Below the pieces are notes generated by a model. The model saw only the letters and a list, made by a program, of their open reading frames with translations. It ran no database searches and had not been told where the DNA came from. A program made the position numbers and the translations under genes. Below, piece after piece: positions 16,989 through 27,207 of a DNA stretch of 64,000 nucleotides. Origin of the DNA: Fabrea salina (lineage: Eukaryota; Ciliophora; Heterotrichea; Heterotrichida; Fabreidae); the NCBI GenBank assembly GCA_022984795.1, contig JALIHJ010000012.1:248001-312000 (forward strand). Direction: 5' to 3'. Position 1 is the stretch's first letter; every line of letters begins with the position of its first letter.

Positions 16989-19331
16989 TTAACCACCGCT
17001 CCTCAAAACTGAGTCTTTTCTTTGGGCTTTTTCTAACTCTTCTTTAGCTCTCTGAGCTCCATCTTCGTCTCCACAGTTCAGGAGTGTCAAGTCTTCTCGG
17101 TTATCACCACTTGAAGGAAGGTCACTGACAAAGTCCACTGTATAGGGGGAGATTTCTCTGATGTCCCAGTACCTAATTCCATCAAAGTCTATGTGGCCCA
17201 AGTAAGTTCCTGTTATTTTGCTCTTGATCGTTTTTTTGTTCTCCACAATCATCCCTTCTATATAGTCACTTGGTTTCTTTTTGTAGGGTGAAAACTTAAT
17301 GTAGCACTCCAAGTTATGTTCTTCGTCAGAAAAGTTCATCGTTCCAAGTGTTTCGTGTCTAAGTGTTCCCCAAAAGGTGTTGCTGAAAGACTCTTTGGGG
17401 AAGTTACAAACTATTTTAGTTCCATCAGGGAACCAAAAGCACTTTTTCCCAGAGTTCAAAACAGTTGCAGAGTTCAGTCCAGCTGTAGCTGAGTAGTTTA
17501 CGTACCCACTGATGCCGTAGAGTTCGTCTGCACCAACTATGTGAAAGTGACTGATAGGAGGGTGGTGGCTTGTTTGTTCACAGTAAAGTTGAGTTCCATC
17601 TTCGAAAGCACCGTGCAGAGTTTCCCCCAAAAGGGGGTTAAGTGGCTTCATAAAACTAGAAGTGTACCTGAAACTAGCAATTGAAGTAACTACAGCGAAC
17701 TTCATCCTTTCCACAGGGTCCTTAACTAGTCCTGCACGCGTCATGTAGAGAGGAGCCAAACTAAAGGAGCTAAGGGTGTTGTGCAAAGCAGTAGTGGGCT
17801 TCATGCACCTTATTGGGAAGGAAATAGTAGTTAAGTTGAAGTCTCCCTTAAGAATTTTCCTTCCAGCCACTTTCATCATTTCTTTGGCAGCTGAACGCAA
17901 CTTATCCAGAACCTGTTTGTCTACTAAAGCAAGCCCTCCTTCCTTAGCGCCTTCAGGTATTCGGTAGTCGTCTTTACTTGCGTAGGGTCTCCAGTTCCTG
18001 ACAAACCCTAGAAGGGGATTACTGGGCTTAGTGGGACTAGACTTAGGACTGGGAGCTTTAGTAATCTCAGTTTTAAAAGCTTCTTCATTCACCTCCTCAA
18101 GTAATTCTTGGATTTCAATGCTGCTTTCGGCGCTGTCGTAAAATACTATCGAGTAGTGCTCGTCTGCTTCAATTCCAAGTTGACTGATTAAATCAGCTAA
18201 CTTCTGGATACTGACTTCACTCGGACTTGGCAACTCATCAGGAGTTTCGTTCAAAATGGTTACTTTTGCTTCTTTTATGAGCTCAATTAAATAAGACTTC
18301 AGCTGCAGACCTTGTTCTTGGTTGTTTAGGAACTTCGAAAGGTCACTTTCTTTTCCAAGGAACTCCAGGAGTTTCTGAATCCACTTTTTAAGGATCCAGT
18401 TCCTCGTTCCAAGGTTGGTTTCTATTTGTTTTGCAAGTTCAGGTTCTTCTTCAATCTTTACAATGATTTCTTCGTCACTTGGTTCAATAAGAACTGCATG
18501 GCTTTCGCTTGCTGGAGTTTCGTACTCAAGTCCTTTTAATTTTTGGTAGTCATCTTCTTCTTTGGCCCTCAACTTCCTTTTTCTGAGGATTTTAGAAGCT
18601 TCTTTGTAAACCAGAGAAGGAGTATTGTTGGCTCCTTTTACAGTGTAAGTAACAAACTTAATAGTTCCTGCTACTGGGCTGCAGACCAAACCAAGTATTC
18701 CTCTTGAAAAGCCCAAAGTAGCTCCTTTTATTCCAGACTTCTTCAGGCCCTTAATGGGTTCAGTAATTACTCCACTGATGCCTTTAAAGATTCCCCGGAT
18801 CATGTTTCCTGTTCCGTAAAAAATTCCCGAAGCTAAGTTCCTCGGAGTTACCTTTTTACGCTTTGGAACCTCAGTTTTAAATATTCTGTTGGGCACATCT
18901 TCGATTCCGTAGCTCAGGAACTCCAAAGTGTTGCAGAAACTGTCTGTGATTTTAAAAGGAAGGACCACAACTCCCACAATAGGTCTGCAGCAAGGCTTGA
19001 GGTGCCAAGGGAGTTTTTTTCTGGAGCAGTTTTGGAATCTCTTCTGAATAGAGCTGAGGTCTTCTCCGAAAACGCAGTAGTGCTTGGAGTTGGATACAAG
19101 CTCGAAACTTTCAACTGTTTGAAAACCTAAGTCCAGCCAGGCTAATTAGGAATTACTGGGGTACTCTGGAAAAGTGGCTCCTGGCAGTATTACTTTTTTG
19201 GAGACTTTTCTGGATTCTTGTGAGGAGAAGCACAAAACTATATTTAAATTCTCTTCAAGAACGAAGTAGTATTTTTTGTCAGTTTCCCTTTCGTATAGCA
19301 TAGCCTTCTCAAACTTGACTTCTTCCGACAT
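16989..19331 (-). CDS. Oxysterol-binding protein with N-terminal PH-like and VPS13-like segments (one 15-nt intron)
   Basis: Exons 19331-19157 and 19141-16989 join across a 15-nt intron and give 775 residues in one frame. The ORD lipid-transfer domain occupies about residues 430-775 with the signature EQTSHHPPISHF near 577. A segment at about 150-230 (GTGNMIRGIFKGISGVI, EPIKGLKKSGIKGATLGF) repeats Gly and hydrophobic residues as in the C-terminal region of VPS13 proteins. The first 120 residues look like a PH fold (FELVSNSKHYCVFGEDL). OSBPs exchange sterol and PI4P at membrane contact sites. Without the intron the frame would begin at a GTG at 18977, which would miss the first exon. Confidence 0.87.
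19142..19156 (-). other. 15-nt intron in the oxysterol-binding protein gene
   Basis: On the coding strand it reads GTAATTCCTAATTAG, with an in-frame stop if retained. Removing it joins EYP to TWLDLGFQTV in frame. Position 10 is A, as in the three introns of the kelch gene. Confidence 0.85.
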
Positions 19332-19419
19332 TTTATCTGGAATTCTTTAACTCGGTAGTTCAGCAAGTGTCTGTGCTTCTACTAGTTAAGATGGAAACTT
19401 AAAGGTCCCAAGTATTTAA

Positions 19420-20982
19420 ATGTCAAACTTAGGAAACTTAAACGAAATACTGGCAGAAGCAAGAGAAGTGCTGGCCCAAACTTCCCAAAGGTCAAGGGGT
19501 TCAGAAGACTTTGAAGAGGTTAGTTACGACAAGAAAAGCGAGTTGTTTGCTAAGTTCAAATTCACAATTGAACAACTCTACGAAGAACTAGAAGTCCAGA
19601 AAATCCAAAGAAGAGAAGCAGAACTCTGGGCCAAAGAACAAGAAGCAAGGAACTTCAACCTAGACAAACACTGCAAAGAACTCAACTCTAAGTACAACAA
19701 AACCAAAGAAAAACACCAAAACCTCAAAGAGTCCTTCGAAGTCCTTGAAAACGAAAACGCTTCACTCAAAAGGTCAGACGCAAAGTACTCCCAAACCAAA
19801 AAAATGCTTCATGAAGAAAAAGAAGAACTCAAAAACGAACTCGAGAAACTCAAAACTGAACTTGAAAGAAAGGACGAAGCTATGAAGGAGTGGGACGAGT
19901 CCGTGTACTCCTTTGAAGAAAAACTAGGCAAACTTGAAGAAGAAAACACTGAACTCCGCTCAGAACTCGAGGAGTGGAAACACAAGTACGAAAAAATCCA
20001 CTCCAAGTGCTCCACCTTAGAGTCCCAACTCCAAGTTTCTGAAGCAGTGGCTGAAAAACTCAACAAAGTCCAAGAAAACTACGAGTCTTACTTCCAACAG
20101 CACCAAAACTTAGCTACTCAAACGCAAAGTCTCATAGAAGAAAAACTCCAAGCACTCCAAACTCACCTAAACCAACAGTACTCCCAAAAACAAGCTTACT
20201 TGCAAGACTCACTTACTCAACTTTGTGAGTCCTTGCAAGTCAACAATCAAGAAAACATCAAAATTAAACACGAAAATGAAACCTTGAAAGCCCAAATTGC
20301 AGACTTGGAAAAGAAACTACAGAATTCCCTGCAAGAAGCCCACAAAGCCACTTCAACAGACCAAGACAAACAAAAAATAATGCAGCTAGAAACTAAACTG
20401 GGAGAAGAAAGACAGGCCTACAACCACCTTTCGAGACAACTCACAGAGTGCCAAGACCGCATAAAGGTCCTGAACAAACAGTTAGAAGAAGTAAGTTACG
20501 ACAAAGAAAGACAAGAAACAACTAGGTTGCAAATGGCAGAAGAACTCGAGTATATCACAAAGTCCCACCAACAACAAGTAGAGTCACTGAAAACCAGACA
20601 CCAACAAAGCATCAAAGAACTTTCTGCCAAAATAAGAGAAGAAGTCACCCAAGAAGTGCTTTGGAAGACACAACAAGAAAACACAAAAGAAAACCAAAGT
20701 TTACAAAGCAGACTTACTGAGTTGCACAGAATGTACACTCGCTTGCAAGAAAAACTCAAACAAGACACCGCTTTTTTCACCAACGAAGCTTCAAGGAAAG
20801 ACGCAGAGTTGCTCAAAGTCAAAAACCGACTAAAAGCCAAACTTGACTACGCTTACTCAGAGTGCGAAAGCAAACTTGAGTACTTAAGAGAAGAAGTTAT
20901 GAAAATCCTCACAAAGTTAAATACAAACACTTCCCAGTTCACCATTGTAAAATTACTTGAAGACCTACTTAATTGCATATAA
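19420..20982 (+). CDS. Long coiled-coil protein
   Basis: This 520-residue protein is almost entirely heptad-repeat coiled coil from about residue 40 to 500, very rich in Glu, Lys, Gln and Leu, with a short acidic N-terminus. No GRIP or other Golgi-targeting domain is evident at the C-terminus (TKLNTNTSQFTIVKLLEDLL). It could be a centrosomal, basal-body or golgin-like scaffold; sequence alone does not decide. It is convergent with the HECT ligase gene (11 bp between stops). Confidence 0.75.
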   Translation: MSNLGNLNEILAEAREVLAQTSQRSRGSEDFEEVSYDKKSELFAKFKFTIEQLYEELEVQKIQRREAELWAKEQEARNFNLDKHCKELNSKYNKTKEKHQNLKESFEVLENENASLKRSDAKYSQTKKMLHEEKEELKNELEKLKTELERKDEAMKEWDESVYSFEEKLGKLEEENTELRSELEEWKHKYEKIHSKCSTLESQLQVSEAVAEKLNKVQENYESYFQQHQNLATQTQSLIEEKLQALQTHLNQQYSQKQAYLQDSLTQLCESLQVNNQENIKIKHENETLKAQIADLEKKLQNSLQEAHKATSTDQDKQKIMQLETKLGEERQAYNHLSRQLTECQDRIKVLNKQLEEVSYDKERQETTRLQMAEELEYITKSHQQQVESLKTRHQQSIKELSAKIREEVTQEVLWKTQQENTKENQSLQSRLTELHRMYTRLQEKLKQDTAFFTNEASRKDAELLKVKNRLKAKLDYAYSECESKLEYLREEVMKILTKLNTNTSQFTIVKLLEDLLNCI

Positions 20983-20993
20983 TCTTAATAAAG

Positions 20994-23861
20994 TTACTGA
21001 AAGTCAAACCCAGCTCCTGCGTTTATTGAGTAAAGGAGTTTTTGCTTCATAGTTCTGGCTGAACTGTAGTCAGGAAGTCTCAGTAAGTTCACGCAGGTTT
21101 GGGAGGTGGGAAGAGTGTCTGACCTTCCAATTCTAACTTTACTGATAGTAAACGGAGGGTTTAAGTTCTTGAAACCAAAAAGAGGAGGACGGGGACAACT
21201 AGTTACAAACCTAAGCAAAAGAGACCTTTCTTGGGTTGAAAAGGACTCTAAGCACTTCCAAAAGTTCCTTACAAAGCCGTCGTGGGGTCCACAGTCAATG
21301 TACCTCGTGTTGGCTTTTAAGTCGTTTATATCAATGCTTTCTTGGGTTCCAGAAGTAATTATCTGCATCTCTGACGGAGTGAACATTTTCAACCAACTAA
21401 TGGGAATCAACTCACTCAGTCCTTTAAAGAAAGAGTTGATTTGGGACTTAATCTGCAAGTTAAGTCTGTAGTCCACCAGTTTGTAAATGTATCTGAGTTT
21501 GTTTTGGTTAGTAACAACAGTTTCGCTGCCTTTCGAAACTAGTTCTATTTCAGTTCCATCTTGCTTCCTAGCTGTGAAAGTCAAGCACAAGTCACTTGCG
21601 TCTCCTTGGTAACTCTTTAAAAACTTCAAGTTCTGGTAAACTTCTTTGTCTAAGCTTTTAAGGTCTTCTAGGAAGTTGGACTTTCCCACTATTCTTCTCA
21701 AAAAGAACTCTGCAAACTGGGGTTCTACTGTTATTTTTTCACTGATGGCTTTGCCTAGGACTCTTCCTACTAAGTAAAACATAGCTAAGTGTTCTTTGCC
21801 AAAGAACAACTCTGAGTCAGGGTTGGGGTAGAGGCACTGGTCTTCTGTCACAGAAAACAGTCCGTAGTCAGGGTTGAATATTTCTGAACTCAAAGAAGTC
21901 CAAAATTCTTTGAACAACCCCCCTGCGTCTATTCCTTCTTCAGGGTTCCCAAACACGTCTATGAAGCGCACTTCCAACTTGCCTTTGATGTCAGGAACCT
22001 TCAGTAACTGGTTTATGCTGTCTTCTACCAAGTTTTGCCGCCTAACCGTGATCCTGGTCCTCGGAGCAAACTGGTAGTCTTCCTTGATTTGGGAAACAAA
22101 GTAGTACAGAACGTCTACTCGAGTTGCAAAGGGAAAGCAGAAAGGAAACTTTTGGATGATTCTTTTGACTAGTTGGGTGTTTTCAGAGTACAGGTCTTTC
22201 AGGAGTTGGTCAACAATGTCTATTCTCAACTGGAACCTTTCTTCTTCAACAAAGTGCTTTTTAGAATTGAACTCGTGCAGCAAGTTCAGCAGCCTGCACG
22301 CTGAGTTCATTAAGTTCTCAGCTTCAGGAGTCAGGCACTCGCACAAAAGGGTTTCGTGCACGTACTTCACCATTAACTCCATAAAAAACACCAGTTCGTT
22401 GGTGTCGAATACCTTGGGGAATTCCTGGTCATCAACTATCATCAACAAGTTTTGGTAAGCGCAGCAAAACAACCCAAGTACACTTACCCACCTGTTGAAC
22501 TCTGAGTTTTTGTCAGTGTAGCTGCTGGAGTCCAAAAACATTGATAGGTCACAAAAACCTTCAATGAACTTCCAGATTCTGTAAATGATTTTGGGGTTAA
22601 AAGCGATGCCTCCCATGATTCCTGTAACAGCTACTTGGGCTTCTTTTGAAGTTTGGCAGTTTTCGTAAAAAGTGTGGTAAATCTTACACAGAGCTTGGGC
22701 AGCGTTGGGGTCGAAGGAGTCCGAAAACCCACAGGAGTTGTGGTCAAGTACTTTCAAAAACACTTGAGTCAACTTCCCAGGGTCTGTGAAAATAGTGATT
22801 TGTTTTCTAAGGGTCTTTAAGTTGATTGGTTCTGCAATGGACGCAGAAGGGTCGGTTTCTAGGAGTTTAGGAGACAGGTTTTGTGCACACAAAGCACATG
22901 TCATCAGCAAGGGAAACATTTCGTTAGGCTGCATGGTTGCAAAAAGTTTGGTTGAAAACAACTCCCACAAGTTCCCAAACAAGTAAACTTGGTTTCCAAT
23001 ACTGCCGTTTGGAGCATTAGCTACTTTGGTGTAGTAGTAAGACTGAATCAAATCTTTCCACCTCAACTCTGAAGTTGAGTGGTTCTGCAGCAGGAACTTA
23101 GAGATTCTAGGAATTGAAAGGATACTTTCTACTAAGTAAGCTTGGGTTTCCACGAACTGGTTAAACACCATTTCCTTTTGGGGAGGAGTTAAGTCTTCGT
23201 CACAAACTCTGTAAAACAAAAAACAAGGCACAAAAACAAAGTCCAGTAAATTCTTAATTGAACTGTTGAGTTTGTTGTCAGAAGCTAACAAGATATGGGT
23301 TTCTAAGTGCTTTTTGGAAACTTCTAGTATGTTCAAGCTGTACTCCAAGTCTTTGTACAGCAAAAACAAGTCAAAACAAGGTACTTGAAAGCACCTGGCA
23401 CTAAAAAGACTAATCAAGTAAGTAACTGCTGTCTGGTTTGAGCAGTAAGTTCTGCCTAAAGAAAAACCTAGCTTAACTATGTAGTTCCAGTACTCAGGGT
23501 GGTTCATAAGGTTGTTGTCCCCTTCGCTTTTCAAACTAGCATCAACCCACTTCCGGAGTTTGTAAATCAGGTCGTCGGCTTTAGCCATACTGCAGCTTCT
23601 GATGAGTTCTACCAAGGACTTGACTGGCAGCACTGAAAGTTTGTCTCCCAAAATGCTTTTCAGACGCTTAAGATCGGAGACTTTAGTGGATGCTTTACTC
23701 CTTGCAGCATTGATGAGTGTACTTCTGGCTTCGTAGCACCTAAATGCTGTTTGGATGGTTAGGGTGGGTTTAGTGAGTCTTTTGGTTTCAAGCATCCTGG
23801 CAAGTTCTTGCTTGGCTTCTTCTTGGCCTTTCTTTTTGGGTCTTTCGTAAGGGTCGAACAT
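20994..23861 (-). CDS. HECT E3 ubiquitin ligase, UBE3B/UBE3C (Hul5) type
   Basis: I start at the ATG at 23861 (MFDPYERPKKKGQEE), giving 955 residues; the longer frame to 24023 would overlap the divergent LRR gene. An IQ-like motif lies at about residues 30-50 (LTIQTAFRCYEARSTL). A large helical region follows, then a HECT domain at about 600-955. The catalytic Cys is 923 in LPTSQTCVNLLRLPDY. The end, KLLYSINAGAGFDFQ, matches UBE3C/UBE3B, which end in a hydrophobic residue after AGF. The family assists proteasome processivity on hard substrates. Thirty-four bp separate its ATG from the next gene. Confidence 0.9.
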   Translation of the reverse strand: MFDPYERPKKKGQEEAKQELARMLETKRLTKPTLTIQTAFRCYEARSTLINAARSKASTKVSDLKRLKSILGDKLSVLPVKSLVELIRSCSMAKADDLIYKLRKWVDASLKSEGDNNLMNHPEYWNYIVKLGFSLGRTYCSNQTAVTYLISLFSARCFQVPCFDLFLLYKDLEYSLNILEVSKKHLETHILLASDNKLNSSIKNLLDFVFVPCFLFYRVCDEDLTPPQKEMVFNQFVETQAYLVESILSIPRISKFLLQNHSTSELRWKDLIQSYYYTKVANAPNGSIGNQVYLFGNLWELFSTKLFATMQPNEMFPLLMTCALCAQNLSPKLLETDPSASIAEPINLKTLRKQITIFTDPGKLTQVFLKVLDHNSCGFSDSFDPNAAQALCKIYHTFYENCQTSKEAQVAVTGIMGGIAFNPKIIYRIWKFIEGFCDLSMFLDSSSYTDKNSEFNRWVSVLGLFCCAYQNLLMIVDDQEFPKVFDTNELVFFMELMVKYVHETLLCECLTPEAENLMNSACRLLNLLHEFNSKKHFVEEERFQLRIDIVDQLLKDLYSENTQLVKRIIQKFPFCFPFATRVDVLYYFVSQIKEDYQFAPRTRITVRRQNLVEDSINQLLKVPDIKGKLEVRFIDVFGNPEEGIDAGGLFKEFWTSLSSEIFNPDYGLFSVTEDQCLYPNPDSELFFGKEHLAMFYLVGRVLGKAISEKITVEPQFAEFFLRRIVGKSNFLEDLKSLDKEVYQNLKFLKSYQGDASDLCLTFTARKQDGTEIELVSKGSETVVTNQNKLRYIYKLVDYRLNLQIKSQINSFFKGLSELIPISWLKMFTPSEMQIITSGTQESIDINDLKANTRYIDCGPHDGFVRNFWKCLESFSTQERSLLLRFVTSCPRPPLFGFKNLNPPFTISKVRIGRSDTLPTSQTCVNLLRLPDYSSARTMKQKLLYSINAGAGFDFQ

Positions 23862-23895
23862 TTTTAACAAGCACTTAAAGTCTTCATATTTAAGA

Positions 23896-24567
23896 ATGGA
23901 GCAACAACAACTCACCCCTGCTTTGATAAAGTCTGCTGCAAACAGGTTCAGTTTGGAAATAGTAATTGTGCTGCAACTCCCAGTTGCTAACATCAAGGAC
24001 ATCAGTGCTTTGTCGGAGTGCATTAACCTTTCACACCTGGACTTAGCTTACAACCAAATCACTAGAACTAAAGACTTGGAAAACTGCACCCAGCTTACTT
24101 ACTTGAACCTTGCAAACAACAAAATTTCCCGAGTTGAAGGTCTAAGTAGTTGTCTTAAACTAAGAACTGTAGAGCTCCAAGGCAACATGATTGCCGACCT
24201 CAGGTTTCAAAACGAATTTAAAAATCTCGAAAAACTAGCCTCTTTGTACTTCCAAAACTTCGACTTCAGTGAACCAAACCCTATTTGTTCGGAGAGTGGT
24301 TACAGAGGCAACGTTTTGCTTAGTCTTCCCCAACTAAAAAACCTAGACGGACACAGAAAAAAACTCCCTTTCATTGACAAAGAAAATTGGGAGGAGTTCC
24401 AAATTGACGAAGAAGCACTTAACGCTGAACTCGACAGCACTCCTTGGGTAAAACCAATTAGCTTCACCCAAAACTTCCGTTTAGAAGACTCTGAGTTCAC
24501 TAAGTTGCTGAGTGAGACCCAAGCTATGATTTCAAAGTCAAAAAAACTACTTGAAAGTGTTAACTAA
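23896..24567 (+). CDS. Leucine-rich-repeat protein (LRRC61/ANP32-like)
   Basis: This 223-residue protein has four SDS22-type LRRs at about residues 37-125 (LSHLDLAYNQITR, LTYLNLANNKISRVEGL). A cap with NVLLSLPQLKNLDG follows, as in LRR proteins of the axonemal and ANP32 groups. The C-terminal 70 residues are acidic and helical. Such LRR proteins serve as protein-interaction scaffolds, often in cilia. It converges with the ankyrin gene with 9 bp between stops. Confidence 0.75.
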   Translation: MEQQQLTPALIKSAANRFSLEIVIVLQLPVANIKDISALSECINLSHLDLAYNQITRTKDLENCTQLTYLNLANNKISRVEGLSSCLKLRTVELQGNMIADLRFQNEFKNLEKLASLYFQNFDFSEPNPICSESGYRGNVLLSLPQLKNLDGHRKKLPFIDKENWEEFQIDEEALNAELDSTPWVKPISFTQNFRLEDSEFTKLLSETQAMISKSKKLLESVN

Positions 24568-24576
24568 TTATACATA

Positions 24577-25203
24577 CTAGAGGTAAAGCACCAACTCTCT
24601 TCCCAGAGTTTTGGGCAGGTTCCTAAAAACCGAGTTTTGTTTCAGCAAAAAGACAAGTGCCCTTCTTTCTCTCCACCTTGCACAAGTTCTCAGAAAGTCT
24701 CTGAAATTCTCTGGAAGCTGGCCTAATAAAGGAGCTATTTCTTCTTCAGGCTCAAGCAAGGGACTTACGTCAGCACCAAACTGAATCAGGAGTTCTGCCA
24801 TTTCAGAACTTCCTCTTAAGCCTGCAGTTAGCAAAGGAGGAATGTTATTGTTCCTTTTGTTAGGGTCTGCACCCTCTTCAAGTAAAGCTCTTGCAGCATC
24901 AAACCTTTTGTAGTAACACGCCCTCATAAGTGCGGTGTCACCGTTTTTCTGCATGAAGTCCACCTTAGCTCCAACTGAGGCTAAAAACTTAATAATGTCA
25001 GGTTTGTTGTAGAATGCTGCATACCCCAACAAATGTATTCCCTGACGACTAGTTGAATTGAGGGGGATGTTGTGGGTTGTCACAAGTCTTTGAAGTGCTT
25101 CCAAGTCGTTGTTTTTAATAGCTTCAATCACTTGGTTTTCTTCCGGAAGTTTAGAGTCTCCAAACCCCAAAAGGTTCTTAAGTCTGACTAGGAAATTGGA
25201 CAT
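24577..25203 (-). CDS. Ankyrin-repeat protein
   Basis: This 208-residue protein has about four ankyrin repeats at residues 22-150: AIKNNDLEALQRLV, GIHLLGYAAFYNKPDIIKFL, GDTALMRACYYKRFDAARALLEEGAD and IPPLLTAGLRGSSEMAELLIQFGAD. A helical C-terminus follows that could hold a further degenerate repeat. Its partner is unknown. Its ATG lies 5 bp from the divergent ATG of the next gene, the tightest pair in the window. Confidence 0.8.
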   Translation of the reverse strand: MSNFLVRLKNLLGFGDSKLPEENQVIEAIKNNDLEALQRLVTTHNIPLNSTSRQGIHLLGYAAFYNKPDIIKFLASVGAKVDFMQKNGDTALMRACYYKRFDAARALLEEGADPNKRNNNIPPLLTAGLRGSSEMAELLIQFGADVSPLLEPEEEIAPLLGQLPENFRDFLRTCARWRERRALVFLLKQNSVFRNLPKTLGRELVLYL

Positions 25204-25208
25204 TATAA
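25204..25208. promoter_or_regulatory. 5-bp divergent spacer TATAA between two ATGs
   Basis: The sequence CAT-TATAA-ATG leaves just five bases between opposite start codons. If both starts are right, the promoters or 5' UTRs of both genes must lie inside the neighbouring coding regions. Confidence 0.5.
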
Positions 25209-26189
25209 ATGCAAGGAGTGTACTCTTGCCCCTTTGATTACCAAGAGTTCGAAACTAGGGAAGAACTAGAAACCCACATTGAAAGGTTCCATGTCAGCTA
25301 CCACTCCAAACAACCCTACGAAACAAAACCAGCCGAAAAACTATCCCCGGAGTCTGAAGAAACCAAAGCAAGTCAACTGTCGGAAAAAGAAATCTTAAGA
25401 ATCACCAACTCTTCCCACTTAAGTGCTATAAAGTCCCTTGACCTTAGTTCAAGGTCCATTGCTAAGCTAAAGTCAAGCAGTGTTCTTGACCTTTCTAGAC
25501 TCTTTAACCTGGAAGACCTCAATTTGAGTAGCAACAAGTTAACCAACATAACCTTTGTGGAAAACTTCCCGAACTTAAGTGTGCTTAACATCAGCAACAA
25601 CTCAATAGACTCCTTAAGTCCAGTGCAGAACTTGGTTAAACTCACAACTCTATTAGCTTCAAACAACATGATTCAAGACATTTCAGCACTAAGGTCCTGC
25701 AGGCATTTGCATATAATAAGACTTGAACAGAACCAAATCTTCAACTTCGAACACACTCTTGGCATCTTAAAAAGCTTTCCAAAGCTTACCTGCTTGAGTA
25801 TAAAAAGGAACCCCTGTGTTGACAAAGTTAAAAATTCCAGGGAGAAACTACTCAACAGTTTGTGGCTTGAAGACCTAGATGAAGAACCCATTAGTTTTGA
25901 GGAAAAGAAACAAGTAGTAACTAGTGAACCATCGAGTCTCGGAGTTTCAAGTGTTCCCCGGAAAACAGCCTCTGAACTCCACAAAGTAGACTTGAAGCAA
26001 CAGACTAACAGAACCGAAATGGAAGCCCAGGTTAAAATGCTCAGAAGTGAAAACTCCAAACTAAGAAGTGAACTTTCGAAGGTCTGGCAACTACTATCGA
26101 TGGTGATAAAGGACAAAAACAAAGGAAACATTTCACTGGAAGAAATCAGAAGGAAAGGTTTGGAAGAAATCCGGGAAGAGGAGGATTAA
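25209..26189 (+). CDS. LRR and coiled-coil protein with zinc-finger-like N-terminus
   Basis: This 326-residue protein starts with a C2H2-like remnant (YSCPFDYQEFETREELETHIERFH), in which only one Cys precedes the two His. Five or so LRRs of SDS22 type follow at about residues 72-205 (LEDLNLSSNKLTNI, LSVLNISNNSIDSL), then an LRR cap, then a coiled coil at about 270-320 (MEAQVKMLRSENSKLRSEL). The order LRR plus coiled coil is common among ciliary and centrosomal proteins. It lies 16 bp upstream of the PP1 gene on the same strand. Confidence 0.75.
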   Translation: MQGVYSCPFDYQEFETREELETHIERFHVSYHSKQPYETKPAEKLSPESEETKASQLSEKEILRITNSSHLSAIKSLDLSSRSIAKLKSSSVLDLSRLFNLEDLNLSSNKLTNITFVENFPNLSVLNISNNSIDSLSPVQNLVKLTTLLASNNMIQDISALRSCRHLHIIRLEQNQIFNFEHTLGILKSFPKLTCLSIKRNPCVDKVKNSREKLLNSLWLEDLDEEPISFEEKKQVVTSEPSSLGVSSVPRKTASELHKVDLKQQTNRTEMEAQVKMLRSENSKLRSELSKVWQLLSMVIKDKNKGNISLEEIRRKGLEEIREEED

Positions 26190-26205
26190 TTTGAATAAAT
26201 AAAAG

Positions 26206-27192
26206 ATGGCATCGCCTAGCCCTCCTGACCTAAACGTCGACTCAGTCATAGATAAGTTACTTGAAGTAAGAGGATGCCGTCCTGGGAAACAAGTTAACCT
26301 CACTGAACAAGAAGTAAGGGGACTCTGCATCCATGCTAGGGAAATCTTTATGCAACAACCTATTTTGCTAGAGCTTGAAGCACCACTTCGCATCTGTGGC
26401 GACATCCACGGCCAGTACTATGACTTGTTGCGTTTATTTGAGTACGGAGGCTTCCCCCCGGAGTCCAACTACCTTTTTCTGGGAGACTACGTAGACAGGG
26501 GCAAGCAGAGCCTTGAAACAATATGTTTGCTGCTGGCTTTCAAAATCAAGTACCCAGACAAGTTTTACTTGCTGCGGGGAAACCACGAGTGCTCAGCAAT
26601 CAACCGCATTTACGGTTTCTACGACGAGTGCAAAAGGAGGTACAACATAAAGTTGTGGAAGACCTTTACAGACTGCTTCAACTGCTTGCCTGTAGCTGCG
26701 TTGGTCGAAGAAAAGATCTTCTGCATGCACGGAGGTCTTTCCCCGGAACTTTCTACAATGGACCAGATAAGGCGCATTATGCGTCCAACTGACGTACCTG
26801 ACTCAGGGCTGCTTTGCGACTTGTTGTGGAGTGACCCGGACAAAGATGTGCAGGGGTGGGGCGAAAACGAAAGGGGAGTGAGTTTTACTTTCAGCCAAAA
26901 CATCGTAGAAAACTTTTTGAGGAAACAAGACCTTGACTTAATCTGCAGAGCTCACCAAGTAGTGGAGGACGGCTATGAGTTCTTTGCCAAAAGACAACTA
27001 GTCACGGTGTTTTCAGCCCCCAACTACGTGGGTGAGTTCGACAACGCTGGTGCCATGATGAGTGTAGACGAAAACTTAATGTGCAGTTTCCAGATTCTAA
27101 AACCAGCAGAAAAGAAACTAAGTGGACTCACAAGTTCAGGCAGACCTTTTACCCCTCCAAGATCCAAAATTCCAAAAAGTAGCTTCACTTAA
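26206..27192 (+). CDS. Serine/threonine protein phosphatase PP1, catalytic subunit
   Basis: This 328-residue protein has the full metallophosphatase signature: [18 protein letters not shown] near 64, GDYVDRG near 92, LLRGNHE near 125 and MHGGLSPEL near 173. The PP1-specific [19 protein letters not shown] is near 275, and a short Ser/Lys tail follows. PP1 dephosphorylates many targets and is directed by regulatory subunits. Length and motif spacing are those of animal and fungal PP1. Codon use is like that of its neighbours. Confidence 0.96.
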   Translation: MASPSPPDLNVDSVIDKLLEVRGCRPGKQVNLTEQEVRGLCIHAREIFMQQPILLELEAPLRICGDIHGQYYDLLRLFEYGGFPPESNYLFLGDYVDRGKQSLETICLLLAFKIKYPDKFYLLRGNHECSAINRIYGFYDECKRRYNIKLWKTFTDCFNCLPVAALVEEKIFCMHGGLSPELSTMDQIRRIMRPTDVPDSGLLCDLLWSDPDKDVQGWGENERGVSFTFSQNIVENFLRKQDLDLICRAHQVVEDGYEFFAKRQLVTVFSAPNYVGEFDNAGAMMSVDENLMCSFQILKPAEKKLSGLTSSGRPFTPPRSKIPKSSFT

Positions 27193-27207
27193 CACAGTTA
27201 ATTAAAT

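Noticed and set aside
18977-18977. Non-ATG start for the oxysterol-binding protein
   Set aside because: The codon is GTG; a 15-nt intron at 19142-19156 joins the frame to an upstream exon with an ATG at 19331.
23862-24023. Longer N-terminus for the HECT ligase
   Set aside because: It would overlap the coding region of the divergent LRR gene; the ATG at 23861 begins the family-like basic N-terminus.
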